From Bacteroidales bacterium (GTDB lineage Bacteria; Bacteroidota; Bacteroidia; Bacteroidales; UBA932): 61,431 bases of DNA. A model generated the notes under the pieces. That model was not told the DNA's origin and did no database searches. It worked only from the letters and a program-made list of their open reading frames with translations. Both the position numbers and the translations under genes were made by a program. The stretch is from assembly GCA_017455065.1 (NCBI GenBank), contig JAFTBU010000042.1, forward strand, positions 1-61,431. The letters are read 5' to 3'. This document shows, piece by piece, positions 41,935 to 51,477 of this stretch (positions are counted from its first letter, which is position 1; every line of letters starts with the position of its first letter).

Positions 41935-43070
41935 GATTCGATACCTTGATAATAGGAGGCGGTCTCGCCGGACTCTTGGCCGGCATCAGCCTGCAGAAGG
42001 CGGGCCGCAAGACCGCGATAGTCAGCACAGGGCAGAATTCGCTGTATTTCTTCTCCGGCACCTTCGAATCCGTGGAAGAGCCTTCGGAGCGCCTCCGGGA
42101 GCTGCTTTCCGAATGTGGCATACGGGTCCACTACAGCCCGGGAGTGCGCTTCATGCCTCTCGGCACATTCAGGGACTCCGCCCTTTCATTGGAAGACATC
42201 AGCCTCTTCCCCACCCCGGAAATCGCCCGCAAGGCTCTCATTGTCAATTTCGCCGGCTACCTGGACTTCTTCTCCTCCTTCATCTCCGAAGGACTCTCCA
42301 GGCACGGGGCATCCTGCCGCATGGTTACCCTCGACATGCCGGAGCTGAGCCGTTTCCACCAGAATCCCGACGAGATGCGCTCCGCCCAGATCGCGAGGGC
42401 ACTCGACTCCAACTGGGAAAAGGTCGTGAAGGAAGTCTGCGTGATGCTGCACGACGAGGATACCGTGATATTGCCCCAGGTGTTCGGCCTGCAGGACGCG
42501 GAAATCCCTGAGAAGATACGCCGCGGCATCCCCGCCCGGGTCATTTTCACCGGCACCCTTCCCCCTTCGGTCCCCGGCATACGCACCCAGATGCTGCTCA
42601 AGCGCCGTTATGAAGTCTTGGGCGGCACCTACCTCTCAGGTGACGAAGTGGTCGGAGCCCATCTTTACGAAGGCACCGTGCACAGCGTCGTCACCAGGAA
42701 CCTCGAAGGCCACTACCTGGAGGCCGGACATTTCATCCTGGCCACCGGCGGCTATTTCTCAAAGGGCCTGAAATCCAATCCCTTCCAGGTCTACGAGCCC
42801 CTCTTCGGCCTGGACGTGGACTATTCCGAGGACCGCAACGCCTGGTACGCCCCGTCATTCGCCGCCGACCAGCCTTATATGAATTACGGTGTGAAGACCG
42901 ATGAGCATCTGCACGCCCTCCTGCAGGGCAATCCCGTCAGCAACCTCCTGGTCGCCGGCTCCGTGCTGGGCGCCACGCATCCCGAACTGGGCAGCGGCGC
43001 CGGTCTTGCCATACGCAGCGCCTTCGCAGCCGTCGACCAGATTTTGAAAGCCAGCCCGGACCAAGCATGA
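41931..43070 (+). CDS. glpB: Anaerobic glycerol-3-phosphate dehydrogenase subunit B
   Basis: This 379-residue flavoprotein overlaps the glpA stop (ATGA). A Rossmann FAD motif (LIIGGGLAGLLAGISLQKAG) opens the protein. Downstream blocks such as LPPSVPGIRTQMLLKRRYE and FILATGGYFSKGL are typical of GlpB. With GlpA it forms the soluble catalytic dimer of the dehydrogenase, tethered through GlpC. The length is slightly under that of the enterobacterial protein but nothing is missing. It overlaps glpC by four nucleotides, so the three subunits are translationally coupled. Confidence 0.93.
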   Translation: MRFDTLIIGGGLAGLLAGISLQKAGRKTAIVSTGQNSLYFFSGTFESVEEPSERLRELLSECGIRVHYSPGVRFMPLGTFRDSALSLEDISLFPTPEIARKALIVNFAGYLDFFSSFISEGLSRHGASCRMVTLDMPELSRFHQNPDEMRSAQIARALDSNWEKVVKEVCVMLHDEDTVILPQVFGLQDAEIPEKIRRGIPARVIFTGTLPPSVPGIRTQMLLKRRYEVLGGTYLSGDEVVGAHLYEGTVHSVVTRNLEGHYLEAGHFILATGGYFSKGLKSNPFQVYEPLFGLDVDYSEDRNAWYAPSFAADQPYMNYGVKTDEHLHALLQGNPVSNLLVAGSVLGATHPELGSGAGLAIRSAFAAVDQILKASPDQA

Positions 43071-44296
43071 AACTTCAGGAATTTACCACCAGCTCCCACA
43101 ATTTCGAGGAGTGCATGAAGTGCACGGTGTGCACCGTTTACTGCCCTGTGCTGCAGGTCAACCCCCTCTACCCCGGTCCCAAACAGGCCGGGCCGGACGG
43201 CGAGCGCCTCAGGCTCAAGGACCCCTATTTCTTCAACTACGCCCTCAAGTATTGCATGAACTGCAAACGCTGCGAGGTGTCATGCCCTTCCGGGGTGCAT
43301 GTGGCCGACCTCATCCAGGCCGCCCGCATCAAATACGACCGCTCCGCCCCCAAGCTCAGGGACAGGATATTGGCATCGACCGACTTCATGGGCAGCCTCG
43401 CCCGGCCTGTCGCCCCGGTGGTCAACGCCGTCACGGGGCTCGGCATCACCAGGGCCGTGCTGGATTCCACCCTCAAGATAGACCATCGCAGGGTCTTCCC
43501 GAAATACAGCGGGCGCAGTTTCGAACGCTGGCTTCGCCGCCGCGAGAAGCAGCAGGCCGCCTTCGAAGAGCAGGTCGCCTATTTCCACGGCTGCTATGTC
43601 AATTACAACTATCCCCGCCTCGGAAAGGATCTCGTGAAGGTGATGAACGCCCTGGGAGTCGGAGTGCAGCTGCTGGAGCGTGAGAAATGCTGCGGCATCG
43701 CCCTCATCACCAACGGCATGTCCGCCCAGGCCGCAAAGAACGCCGCCCACAATCTGGACAGCATACGCAAGGCAGTCACCGGCAAGGGGCTGAAAGTCGT
43801 CACGACCTCTTCCACCTGCACCCTCACGATAAGGGAGGAGTATCCCAACCTCCTGGGGCAGGACAATGCCGATGTCAAGGCCTCAATCCTGACCGCCGCC
43901 CGCTTCATCTGCGAGAAGATAGAGAAGGGCGCCACCCTGCGCTTCCGGCCGGATTTCCACAAGAAAGTGGCATACCACACTCCCTGCCACATGGAAAAGA
44001 TGGGCTGGGGCATATTCTCCGAAAAGCTGCTGCGCATGATCCCCGGCCTGGAGCTCACGATACTGGACTCCAACTGCTGCGGCATCGCCGGCACCTACGG
44101 TTTCAAGAAAGAAAACTACGAGTACTCCCAGGCCATAGGAGAGCCTCTCTTCCGGCAGATCCGGGAAGTGAATCCCGATTCGGTGGCCTGCGACTGCGAG
44201 ACCTGCAAATGGCAGATCGAGATGTCCACCGGCTACACGGTAGAGAATCCTATTTCCCTGCTGGCACAGGCTCTGGAGGACGATGAAGAGAAATAA
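43067..44296 (+). CDS. glpC: Anaerobic glycerol-3-phosphate dehydrogenase subunit C
   Basis: This 409-residue iron-sulphur protein has two ferredoxin-type 4Fe-4S sites near the N-terminus: C16, C19, C22, C26 in CMKCTVCTVYCPV, and C63, C66, C69, C73 in CMNCKRCEVSCPSG. Two CCG domains follow, each with a twin-cysteine motif (EKCCGIALI and NCCGIAGTYG). It anchors GlpAB to the membrane and carries electrons to menaquinone. It overlaps glpB and is followed 14 nt later by the phosphodiesterase gene, which links respiration of glycerol-3-phosphate to its supply. Confidence 0.94.
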   Translation: MKLQEFTTSSHNFEECMKCTVCTVYCPVLQVNPLYPGPKQAGPDGERLRLKDPYFFNYALKYCMNCKRCEVSCPSGVHVADLIQAARIKYDRSAPKLRDRILASTDFMGSLARPVAPVVNAVTGLGITRAVLDSTLKIDHRRVFPKYSGRSFERWLRRREKQQAAFEEQVAYFHGCYVNYNYPRLGKDLVKVMNALGVGVQLLEREKCCGIALITNGMSAQAAKNAAHNLDSIRKAVTGKGLKVVTTSSTCTLTIREEYPNLLGQDNADVKASILTAARFICEKIEKGATLRFRPDFHKKVAYHTPCHMEKMGWGIFSEKLLRMIPGLELTILDSNCCGIAGTYGFKKENYEYSQAIGEPLFRQIREVNPDSVACDCETCKWQIEMSTGYTVENPISLLAQALEDDEEK

Positions 44297-44310
44297 ATGA
44301 AATACAGGAT

Positions 44311-45189
44311 ATGAAAAAAGCATTGTACCTGTCCCTGCTGCTGATTGCGGCTGTGGGATGCCAGGAAAAGAAAGTGGAGGGCATAGATGTCCAGGCCCAC
44401 AGGGGCGGAGCCGGCCTGATGCCGGAAAACACCATCATCGCCATGAAGAAGGCCCTGGACCTCGGGGTCAACACCCTGGAGTTCGACCTCCAGCTCTCGG
44501 GCGACGGCCAGGTGGTCGTCTCGCATGACAATTATTTCCATCCCCGCTACGCCACCCGCCCGGACGGTTCCTATGTCAGGGAGGAGGACCCCAAGGAGTA
44601 CCTCTACACCATGCCTTACGACAGCATAGCCCGCTACGACGTGGGTCTGAAGCCCAATACCGTATGGCCCGGGCAGAAGAACGTGGCGGCCATCAAGCCT
44701 CTTGCCAGTGACCTGATCGATTTCACGGAGCTCTATGCCCAGGAGCCGGTGAATTACAATATCGAGATCAAATCCTGGCCCGGTGACGGTGAGGGCACCC
44801 TCTGGCCCGACTACAAGACTTTCTGCGACAGCTGCATCCCCCTGCTGCTTTCCAAGAAGCTCGGGGACAGGCTCATCGTGCAGTCTTTCGACACCCGCGC
44901 CCTCGAGTACATGCACCGCAAGTGGCCCCGCCTGACCCTTTCCTTCCTCACGGAGGATGACGAGACTGACATCAAGGAAATCCTTTCCAAGCTCAGCTTC
45001 AAGCCCGACTGGTGGAGCCCCCACTACAGCGTGGTCACCCCTGAGAACGTCGCCTACTGCCATTCACGCGGCATAGGTGTCGTCCCCTGGACCGTGGACG
45101 ATCCGGACGAGATCCGCAGGATGGTCGATTGCGGTGTCGAAGCCATCATTTCCAATTATCCCGACAGACTCATTGAAATAGTACGCTGA
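44311..45189 (+). CDS. glpQ: Glycerophosphodiester phosphodiesterase lipoprotein
   Basis: This 292-residue protein has a lipoprotein signal (MKKALYLSLLLIAAVGC). The GDPD TIM-barrel motifs are clear: AHRGGAGLMPENT with the catalytic His, LEFDLQLSGDGQVVVSHD with the metal-binding acidic residues, and GVVPWTVDDPDEIRRM near the end. It hydrolyses deacylated phospholipids such as glycerophosphocholine or glycerophosphoethanolamine to glycerol-3-phosphate and an alcohol. The lipid anchor puts it in the periplasm or at the outer membrane, so its product can be taken up by GlpT, encoded next. Its stop shares one base with the glpT start (TGATG). Confidence 0.9.
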   Translation: MKKALYLSLLLIAAVGCQEKKVEGIDVQAHRGGAGLMPENTIIAMKKALDLGVNTLEFDLQLSGDGQVVVSHDNYFHPRYATRPDGSYVREEDPKEYLYTMPYDSIARYDVGLKPNTVWPGQKNVAAIKPLASDLIDFTELYAQEPVNYNIEIKSWPGDGEGTLWPDYKTFCDSCIPLLLSKKLGDRLIVQSFDTRALEYMHRKWPRLTLSFLTEDDETDIKEILSKLSFKPDWWSPHYSVVTPENVAYCHSRGIGVVPWTVDDPDEIRRMVDCGVEAIISNYPDRLIEIVR

Positions 45190-46562
45190 TGCTCAAGTTT
45201 CTCCAACAGCCCGCATACAAGCCGGCAGAGACCGGCCCCGAGGCCGATGCCAAGTTCAAACGCCTGCGCTCGCAGGTTTTCGCCGGCGCTTTCATAGGCT
45301 ACGCCGGATTCTATCTGGTCCGCAAGAACCTTTCCATGGCTATCCCGGCTATGGCTCCGCTGGGTTTCGACAAGACCGAGCTCGGTTTCGTGCTGGGTCT
45401 CAACGCGGCGGCCTACGCCCTCTCGAAGTTCCTGATGGGCAGTGTCAGCGACCGTTCCAACGCCAGGGTGTTCCTGCCTCTCGGCCTCATCCTCACTGCC
45501 ATCTCCATGTGTTTCATGATAGTGCCCATCCAGTTCATCGGAGCTGAGCACAAGACCGCCGCCATAGTCGTCATGGGTGTGCTGAACGCCCTGGTCGGCT
45601 GGTTCAACGGCATGGGCTGGCCTCCTTGCGGGAGGGTGATGACGCACTGGTTCTCCGTGAGCGAGCGCGGCACCATGATGAGCATCTGGAATTGCGCGCA
45701 CAATGTGGGCGGCGCCCTGGTGGGCCCCATGGCCACTTACGGTGCTGCATGGTTCGGAAGCTGGTTCTACGGTGCCCACACCGAGCTTTACTTCCTCATC
45801 GGTACCTTCGCCTTCCCCGCCGCAGTGGCGCTGTTCATCGCCCTGCTGGCCTATGTGCTCCTGAGGGACACGCCGCAGTCCTGCGGTCTGACTTCAGTGG
45901 AGGCTTGGCGCAACGATTATCCCAAGAATTACTCTGAGAAGCATGAGAAGACTCTTTCTACGAGGGATATCCTGTTCGGGCATGTGCTGAACAACAAGTT
46001 CCTGTGGTTCATCGCCCTTTCGAACGCTTTCGTGTACATGGTGCGTTACGGGTGCCTGGACTGGGCTCCTACCATACTCACTGAGCAGGGTATCGATCTG
46101 AAGAGTGCGGGATGGGCTTATTTCGCCTATGAGTTCGCGGCCATTCCTGGGACTTTGCTGTGTGGATGGATGTCGGACAAGTTGTTCCACGGCAAGAGGG
46201 CGCTGCCCACGATGTTGTTCATGGGTCTGGTGCTGATTTTCATCGCTCTCTACTGGATGTTCATCGACAATCTGACGGTGGTCATCATCTGCCTGATCGG
46301 CATCGGGTTCTTCATCTACGGGCCTGTGATGTTGATCGGTGTGCAGGCGCTGGATCTGGTCCCCAAGAATGCCGCCGGCACCGCCGCGGGCCTGACCGGG
46401 TTCTTCGGTTATTTCCTCGGGACTTTCATCCTGGCCAATACCGTGATCGGCCTGGTGGCTCAGAGGGCCGGTTGGAACTGGACCTTCCTGATGCTCATCG
46501 CCGCCTGCCTCCTCGCCATCCTCTTCATGGCCCTCACCCTCCGCGAAGAACGCCGCCATTAG
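45189..46562 (+). CDS. glpT: Glycerol-3-phosphate:phosphate antiporter (MFS)
   Basis: This 457-residue inner-membrane protein has 12 predicted membrane segments. Family features include FIGYAGFYLVRKNLSMAIPA in helix 1, LNALVGWFNGMGWPPCGRVM, WNCAHNVGGALVGP and the C-terminal AAGLTGFFGYFLG, all typical of the organophosphate:phosphate antiporter group that contains GlpT and UhpT. It would import glycerol-3-phosphate in exchange for phosphate. Placement right after glpQ supports glycerol-3-phosphate as the substrate. It ends the plus-strand glp operon and converges on glpF/glpK. Confidence 0.92.
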   Translation: MLKFLQQPAYKPAETGPEADAKFKRLRSQVFAGAFIGYAGFYLVRKNLSMAIPAMAPLGFDKTELGFVLGLNAAAYALSKFLMGSVSDRSNARVFLPLGLILTAISMCFMIVPIQFIGAEHKTAAIVVMGVLNALVGWFNGMGWPPCGRVMTHWFSVSERGTMMSIWNCAHNVGGALVGPMATYGAAWFGSWFYGAHTELYFLIGTFAFPAAVALFIALLAYVLLRDTPQSCGLTSVEAWRNDYPKNYSEKHEKTLSTRDILFGHVLNNKFLWFIALSNAFVYMVRYGCLDWAPTILTEQGIDLKSAGWAYFAYEFAAIPGTLLCGWMSDKLFHGKRALPTMLFMGLVLIFIALYWMFIDNLTVVIICLIGIGFFIYGPVMLIGVQALDLVPKNAAGTAAGLTGFFGYFLGTFILANTVIGLVAQRAGWNWTFLMLIAACLLAILFMALTLREERRH

Positions 46563-46985
46563 TTTCGCAGTGCCCGTCCACTGCAGGTCCGCTGGCTGAC
46601 GTCGGAAAAGGGCGGGTCTTTCCGTCTCAGTTGCTGGACGGCGAACTTCTCCTTTTGGCCACCCCTGACGGGGTGTCCAACGTTCGTCGGACATGCGCCG
46701 TCCTGCTGCTGCGCAGCACCGCCGCCTTCGCCGGGCCCCGCTTATCCTTTTCCTCCTAATCGCCATCGGACCTGCAGCAGTCGGTCACTTGACCTATGGC
46801 GGCTCCCAGTTGCGGCAGGGATGGTCGCCCCTGAGGACCCATGCCACCCGCGGCATTGTAAGCGGGAGGGGCCCACAAGCGAAGCGCAGTGGGAGGGATG
46901 AGCGAAGCGAAGGTCAGCAGGGGCGAGCCAGCCCTGCCGCAACGGTCGGGAACGCGTCAAAGGAGACGGTGAACCGTCAGGGGTG
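46563..46985. repeat. Gene-free region with hairpins between the converging glp operons
   Basis: The 423 nt between glpT and glpF show no credible gene. CACCCC-TGAC-GGGGTG (46660-46675) is a 6-bp hairpin. The 12-mer CACCCCTGACGG at 46660-46671 recurs inverted at 46974-46985, at the end of glpF. A near-perfect 25-nt inverted repeat has arms at 46809-46833 and 46918-46943 (GTTGCGGCAGGG on the left, CCCTGCCGCAAC on the right). AGCGAAGCG motifs recur inside it (around 46877 and 46901) and also at 56891. No T-run follows the stems, so these are not simple intrinsic terminators. Confidence 0.7.
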
Positions 46986-47723
46986 TCAGAAGATGAGGAG
47001 GTAGAGGAGGGCGGCGAGGGCGGCACCGGCCATGGGGCCGACGACAGGCACCCAGCTGTACCACCATCCACTCTCACCCTTACCCTCGATCGGCAGCACC
47101 GCATGCGCGAGGCGCGGACTCAGATCACGCGCAGGATTCAGCGCATACCCGGTGGTACCACCCAGCGACATACCCAGCGACATGATCACGCAAGTGACAG
47201 GGAAAGCGCCGAGAGAACCGGTCCCGGCAGCGACACCGGCCACATTGAAGGCATTGCCCTTAGTGCCGAGGCAGAGGATGAGGAACACCAGCAGGCAGGT
47301 CGCGATGACCTCGCTGAGGCAATTGCGCCAGGGATTGCGTATGGCAGGCATGGTGCAGAATGTACCGAGCATGGTAGCGGGCTCGTCCTTGGTAGCCTTG
47401 TAATGGTCTTTGTAGAAAATCCACACGAGGCAGGCTCCGACGAAACCTCCCAGCATCTGGGCCACGATGTAGCCGAACACGGACGCCCAGGGGAAAGACC
47501 CCGCGACGGCCAATCCGAGAGTGACGGCGGGATTGAGGTGCGCTCCGGAGACAGGCCCGGCGATGAGCACACCGGCCATCACGGCGAAACCCCAGCCGAG
47601 AGTGATCACCACCCAGCCGGCTCCTTTGGCCTTGGATTGATTGAGCGAAGTGGCGGCGCACACACCGTCGCCGAGGAGGACGAGCACCAGAGTGCCGATG
47701 AATTCAAACAGATATTGTTCCAT
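46986..47723 (-). CDS. glpF: Glycerol uptake facilitator (aquaglyceroporin)
   Basis: This 245-residue inner-membrane channel of the MIP family has six membrane segments and two half-helix NPA motifs: N64 in HLNPAVT and N196 in ALNPARD. The aspartate after the second motif (NPARD) marks glycerol facilitators over water-specific aquaporins. It lets glycerol enter by diffusion; GlpK encoded 9 nt upstream then traps it as glycerol-3-phosphate. The two form the distal part of a minus-strand operon that converges on the glpABCQT operon. Confidence 0.94.
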   Translation of the reverse strand: MEQYLFEFIGTLVLVLLGDGVCAATSLNQSKAKGAGWVVITLGWGFAVMAGVLIAGPVSGAHLNPAVTLGLAVAGSFPWASVFGYIVAQMLGGFVGACLVWIFYKDHYKATKDEPATMLGTFCTMPAIRNPWRNCLSEVIATCLLVFLILCLGTKGNAFNVAGVAAGTGSLGAFPVTCVIMSLGMSLGGTTGYALNPARDLSPRLAHAVLPIEGKGESGWWYSWVPVVGPMAGAALAALLYLLIF

Positions 47724-47732
47724 AGTTGACAG

Positions 47733-49214
47733 TTATTTCTTGGTTATAGTCCTTTCGATGGCATCAGCCCAGCCGGCCTTGAGAGCGCTGACATCCTGCC
47801 CGGAAGGGAGGAAAGTGCGCTCAGCCTTCCACTGGCTGCGGATTTCTTCGAGATCGCTCCAATAACCGACTGCGAGTCCGGCGAGATAGCAGGCACCCAT
47901 GGCAGTCGTCTCGGTCACCTGCGGACGGATCACCGCCGCACCCAGGATATCCGCCTGGAACTGCATCATGAGATTGTTGCGGGAAGCTCCGCCGTCGACC
48001 TTGAGCTCCGCCAGGCGCATGCCGGCGTCTCGCTCCATTGCACCGACTATATCCATGGTCTGGAAAGCGATGCCTTCGAGGGCGGCCCTGGCGATATGGG
48101 CGGCAGTGGTGCCGCGGGTGATGCCGCAGAGCAGACCATGGGCGTACTGGTCCCAGTAAGGGGCTCCCATGCCAGTCAATGCGGGCACGAAGTACACTCC
48201 CCCATTGTCAGGCACCGTCTCGGCGAGGGCTTCGATCTCCGAAGAGGAACGGATGATACCGAGGCCGTCGCGCAGCCATTGGACCACGGAACCGCCGACG
48301 AAAATGGAACCCTCGAGGGCGTAATTGACCTCATCCCCTATCTTCCATGCGACGGTCGTGAGGAGGTTGTTCTTGGAAAGGATGGGCTTGCTGCCCGTGT
48401 TCATCAGCAGGAAGCAGCCGGTGCCGTAGGTGTTCTTGACCGAACCCGGGACGGTGCACATCTGGCCGAAAAGGGCGGCCTGCTGGTCACCAGCGATGCC
48501 GGCGATGGGCACCTCATGGGCGAATATCGTAGTCTTGGTGTGACCGTACACTTCCGAAGACGAACGCACCGAAGGCATCATCGAAGCGGGGATGCCGAAA
48601 AGATCCAGCAACTCGCTGTCCCACTGGAGGGTGTGGATGTTGAAGAGCATGGTACGGGATGCGTTGGACACGTCGGTCACATGCACGTCGCCCCTGGTGA
48701 GGTTCCACACGAGCCAGCTGTCCACGGTGCCGAAACGCAGCTTGCCTGCCTCAGCCTTCTCGCGGGCGCCCGGGACATTGTCCAGTATCCATTTGATCTT
48801 GGTCCCGGAGAAATAGGCGTCGATGATAAGACCTGTCTTCTCGCGTATCTTGTCGACCAGTCCCCTCTCCTTCAGCGAATCGCAGAACTCGGAAGTGCGG
48901 CGGTCCTGCCAGACGATGGCATTGTGCACGGGGATTCCGGTCTCGGCGTCCCAGACTATGGTGGTCTCCCTCTGGTTGGTGATGCCGATGGCGGCTATGT
49001 CATGACCGTTGATACCTATCTTGGAGATGGCTTCCGCTATCACTCCTGCCTCGGAGGACCAGATTTCCATGGGATTGTGCTCCACCCAGCCCGGCTGGGG
49101 GAAATACTGCGTGAACTCCATCTGGGCGGTGGAGCAGATGTTTCCGTCGTGGTCGAAAACTATGGCGCGGGAGGAACTCGTCCCCTGGTCCAGCGCCAGA
49201 ATGTACTTGCTCAT
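47733..49214 (-). CDS. glpK: Glycerol kinase
   Basis: This 493-residue FGGY-family kinase begins [17 protein letters not shown], the phosphate-1 loop of glycerol kinases. Further family blocks are [38 protein letters not shown] and [18 protein letters not shown], and ends with [18 protein letters not shown]. It phosphorylates glycerol with ATP to sn-glycerol-3-phosphate, the substrate for GlpABC. It lies 9 nt before glpF and 28 nt after the second alpha-galactosidase gene, with no obvious promoter or terminator in the 28-nt gap. Confidence 0.96.
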   Translation of the reverse strand: MSKYILALDQGTSSSRAIVFDHDGNICSTAQMEFTQYFPQPGWVEHNPMEIWSSEAGVIAEAISKIGINGHDIAAIGITNQRETTIVWDAETGIPVHNAIVWQDRRTSEFCDSLKERGLVDKIREKTGLIIDAYFSGTKIKWILDNVPGAREKAEAGKLRFGTVDSWLVWNLTRGDVHVTDVSNASRTMLFNIHTLQWDSELLDLFGIPASMMPSVRSSSEVYGHTKTTIFAHEVPIAGIAGDQQAALFGQMCTVPGSVKNTYGTGCFLLMNTGSKPILSKNNLLTTVAWKIGDEVNYALEGSIFVGGSVVQWLRDGLGIIRSSSEIEALAETVPDNGGVYFVPALTGMGAPYWDQYAHGLLCGITRGTTAAHIARAALEGIAFQTMDIVGAMERDAGMRLAELKVDGGASRNNLMMQFQADILGAAVIRPQVTETTAMGACYLAGLAVGYWSDLEEIRSQWKAERTFLPSGQDVSALKAGWADAIERTITKK

Positions 49215-49242
49215 AGTATGTAGTTATTTATTATGTGTTTCA

Positions 49243-51426
49243 TCATTGTGCTTCCAGGACAAAGACCGCAGAGCTGTACCTCGCGGGAAGCGAAGGTGCG
49301 AATGCGCCGCTGGAGAGGAAGGCTCCCGTGAATGAAGCGCCGTCTCCCCACCAGCAGGAACGGTCGACGTTCTGTTCGGTGACTTTGTATTTTCTCCCGG
49401 GGTCGAGGCCCTCCAGCCGGAAAGGATGCCCTTCCCCGCCGAGGGTGTCGAATTCGAGGCAATAAGTGAAGACCACCGCCCTGGAGCGGTCGGGGGTGAC
49501 ATACATCATCCCGTAGAAATCGCTGTCAAGGGGGCTGCCGAGGCGGTACAGGTCACCCGTCTCGATGATGTCGCGGTAGGTCTTGTAGGAGCCGACGCAA
49601 CGCCTCACCAGCGCGAGCTCCTCCTCCGAAAGGAGGCGGGGCTGCAGCTCCAGGCCCAGACGCCCCTGGCAGGCCACGTCGAAACGGAATTTCAGCGGAG
49701 TCACTGCATGGGTCTGGTGGTTGGGCACCGTGGAGACATGTGAGCCCATTATGCAGGCAGGGTAGATGAGGGAAGTGGCGTACTGCATGGCAATGCGTTC
49801 CATCGCATCCGTGTCGTCGCTGGTCCATATCTCGTCGAACCAGGAAAGCTCCCCGTATTCCACCCTGCCGCCTCCGGAAGAGCAGCACTGTATCATCACA
49901 TCAGGGTATTTGGCCCGTATGCGGTCCATGACGCTGTAGAGCCCCTGGTAGTATTCCACATAGAAACGGTCCTGCTCATCTCCCAGATAGCTGCTCCAGA
50001 AGGAAAGGACCTCGCGGTTGCAGTCCCATTTGACATAGTCGATGTCAGGGGAAAGCTTCATCACGTCGTCGAAGACCCCGAACACGAAATCCTGCACGGC
50101 CGGATTGGACAGGTCCAGTATCCACTGGTTGCGGGTCTCGTAGAGCTCCCTGTCGCGGCTGCCCACCACCCATTCAGGATGCTTGCGGGCAAGGTCGGAT
50201 TTGGGATTGACCATCTCAGGCTCTATCCAGATGCCGAATTTCAGGCCCTTGGAATGGGCGTACGAGGCCAGGTGGCCTATGCCTTTGGGGAGTTTGCGGC
50301 GGTTCACCTGCCAGTCGCCGAGGCCGGCGGCATCGCTGTTGCGGGGATGGTTGTTTCCGAACCATCCGTCATCCAGCACGAACATCTCCAGACCCATCGA
50401 CGCGGCATCGTCTATCATGCGGAGAATGGTGTCGGCGGTGAAATTGAAATATGCCCCTTCCCAGCTGTTCAGGAGGATGGGAGCCATCTGTCCGCCGCTG
50501 TGCAATGCGTGGCGGCGTGCCCAGCGGTGCAGGTTGCGGGAGGCCCTTCCGGCGCCTTCCTGCGACCAGGTCCATATCATGCCGGGGGTGCGGAAAGTCT
50601 GCCCTGCGGCAAGGGGATATGCCGAAGAGAAGGGATTTATGCCCGCCAGCACGGTGAGACGGCCGTCCACGGTGCGGTCGAAGCGCAATTCGTAATTGCC
50701 GCTCCAGGCCAATGCCCCGGCCACCACCTCCCCCGCGTTCTCGCGGAGTTCCCCGGTGCCCAGGCTCAGCAGGAACGAAGGATTGGCACACTGGGTGTTC
50801 TGGGCACCCCTGCGGGACTCGATCACCTTGGTCCCGAAGCCGAGTTGCTCGTGCTCCAGCTGCATCTCCTTGGCCCAGCCGCCGTGCACATGGCTCAGCA
50901 GATAACTGTCCGCGCGGAAGCTGATGGCAGAAGAAGCATAGTCGAGCATGGTCACAGGGGCGGTGCCTCCATTGACGATTTCGGCATGCTCCACTATCAC
51001 ATCCTCCTCGGGATATGCTTCGTAGATGAGTCTGACGGTGATTTTCCTGATCTCATCCTGCAAGTTGACGGTAGTGGTGAGGACCCCCTGGGTACTGACG
51101 GTCCCGTGGGATACATAGCGCAATTCGGTATTGTGTGTCCCGTCAGCGTACTGCAGATGGAGAGCCGGCTGGTCGAGGAAACGCCCCCCGGCAGCGGGAT
51201 AAGCCAGGGAGCCGGCGCTGTAGCGGCCGTCCCGTATGGGCACGGCGGCAAATTCCGAAGAAGAAACCCTTGCGCCGTAGTGCAATTGATAGACGGAACC
51301 GTCTTCGCGCACTGCAAGCACAAGGGAGTTGTTATCAGTTTCGATCGAAATTATCCGGGAATCCCGAGCTGAACCGGGCAGCAGCGACAGCAAGGTCGCC
51401 GCGACAATCATGAGGATCTTTCTCAT
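49243..51426 (-). CDS. GH36 alpha-galactosidase (glp-linked copy)
   Basis: This 727-residue exported protein has a signal peptide (MRKILMIVAATLLSLLPGSA). The GH36 layout matches the copy at 33464, but the sequence is clearly different. It has ILLNSWEGAYFNF, LDDGWFGNNHPRN, nucleophile D468 in DYVKWDCN and acid/base D537 in EIWTSDDTD. It removes terminal alpha-galactose. Its place directly upstream of glpK and glpF is unexpected for a mannan enzyme and suggests a galactose-glycerol substrate, for example galactosylglycerol from plant digalactosyl lipids or floridoside. This is inference. A plain role on raffinose- or galactomannan-type sugars is equally possible. Confidence 0.92.
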   Translation of the reverse strand: MRKILMIVAATLLSLLPGSARDSRIISIETDNNSLVLAVREDGSVYQLHYGARVSSSEFAAVPIRDGRYSAGSLAYPAAGGRFLDQPALHLQYADGTHNTELRYVSHGTVSTQGVLTTTVNLQDEIRKITVRLIYEAYPEEDVIVEHAEIVNGGTAPVTMLDYASSAISFRADSYLLSHVHGGWAKEMQLEHEQLGFGTKVIESRRGAQNTQCANPSFLLSLGTGELRENAGEVVAGALAWSGNYELRFDRTVDGRLTVLAGINPFSSAYPLAAGQTFRTPGMIWTWSQEGAGRASRNLHRWARRHALHSGGQMAPILLNSWEGAYFNFTADTILRMIDDAASMGLEMFVLDDGWFGNNHPRNSDAAGLGDWQVNRRKLPKGIGHLASYAHSKGLKFGIWIEPEMVNPKSDLARKHPEWVVGSRDRELYETRNQWILDLSNPAVQDFVFGVFDDVMKLSPDIDYVKWDCNREVLSFWSSYLGDEQDRFYVEYYQGLYSVMDRIRAKYPDVMIQCCSSGGGRVEYGELSWFDEIWTSDDTDAMERIAMQYATSLIYPACIMGSHVSTVPNHQTHAVTPLKFRFDVACQGRLGLELQPRLLSEEELALVRRCVGSYKTYRDIIETGDLYRLGSPLDSDFYGMMYVTPDRSRAVVFTYCLEFDTLGGEGHPFRLEGLDPGRKYKVTEQNVDRSCWWGDGASFTGAFLSSGAFAPSLPARYSSAVFVLEAQ

Positions 51427-51477
51427 CTGTATCTTGTCACAAGTTTAGTGTTTCTTGTGCAAGATAGTAAAAAAGTC

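Noticed and set aside
46742-47104. Short frames between glpT and glpF
   Set aside because: They cross inverted repeats and the glpF coding end, and show no domain or start context.
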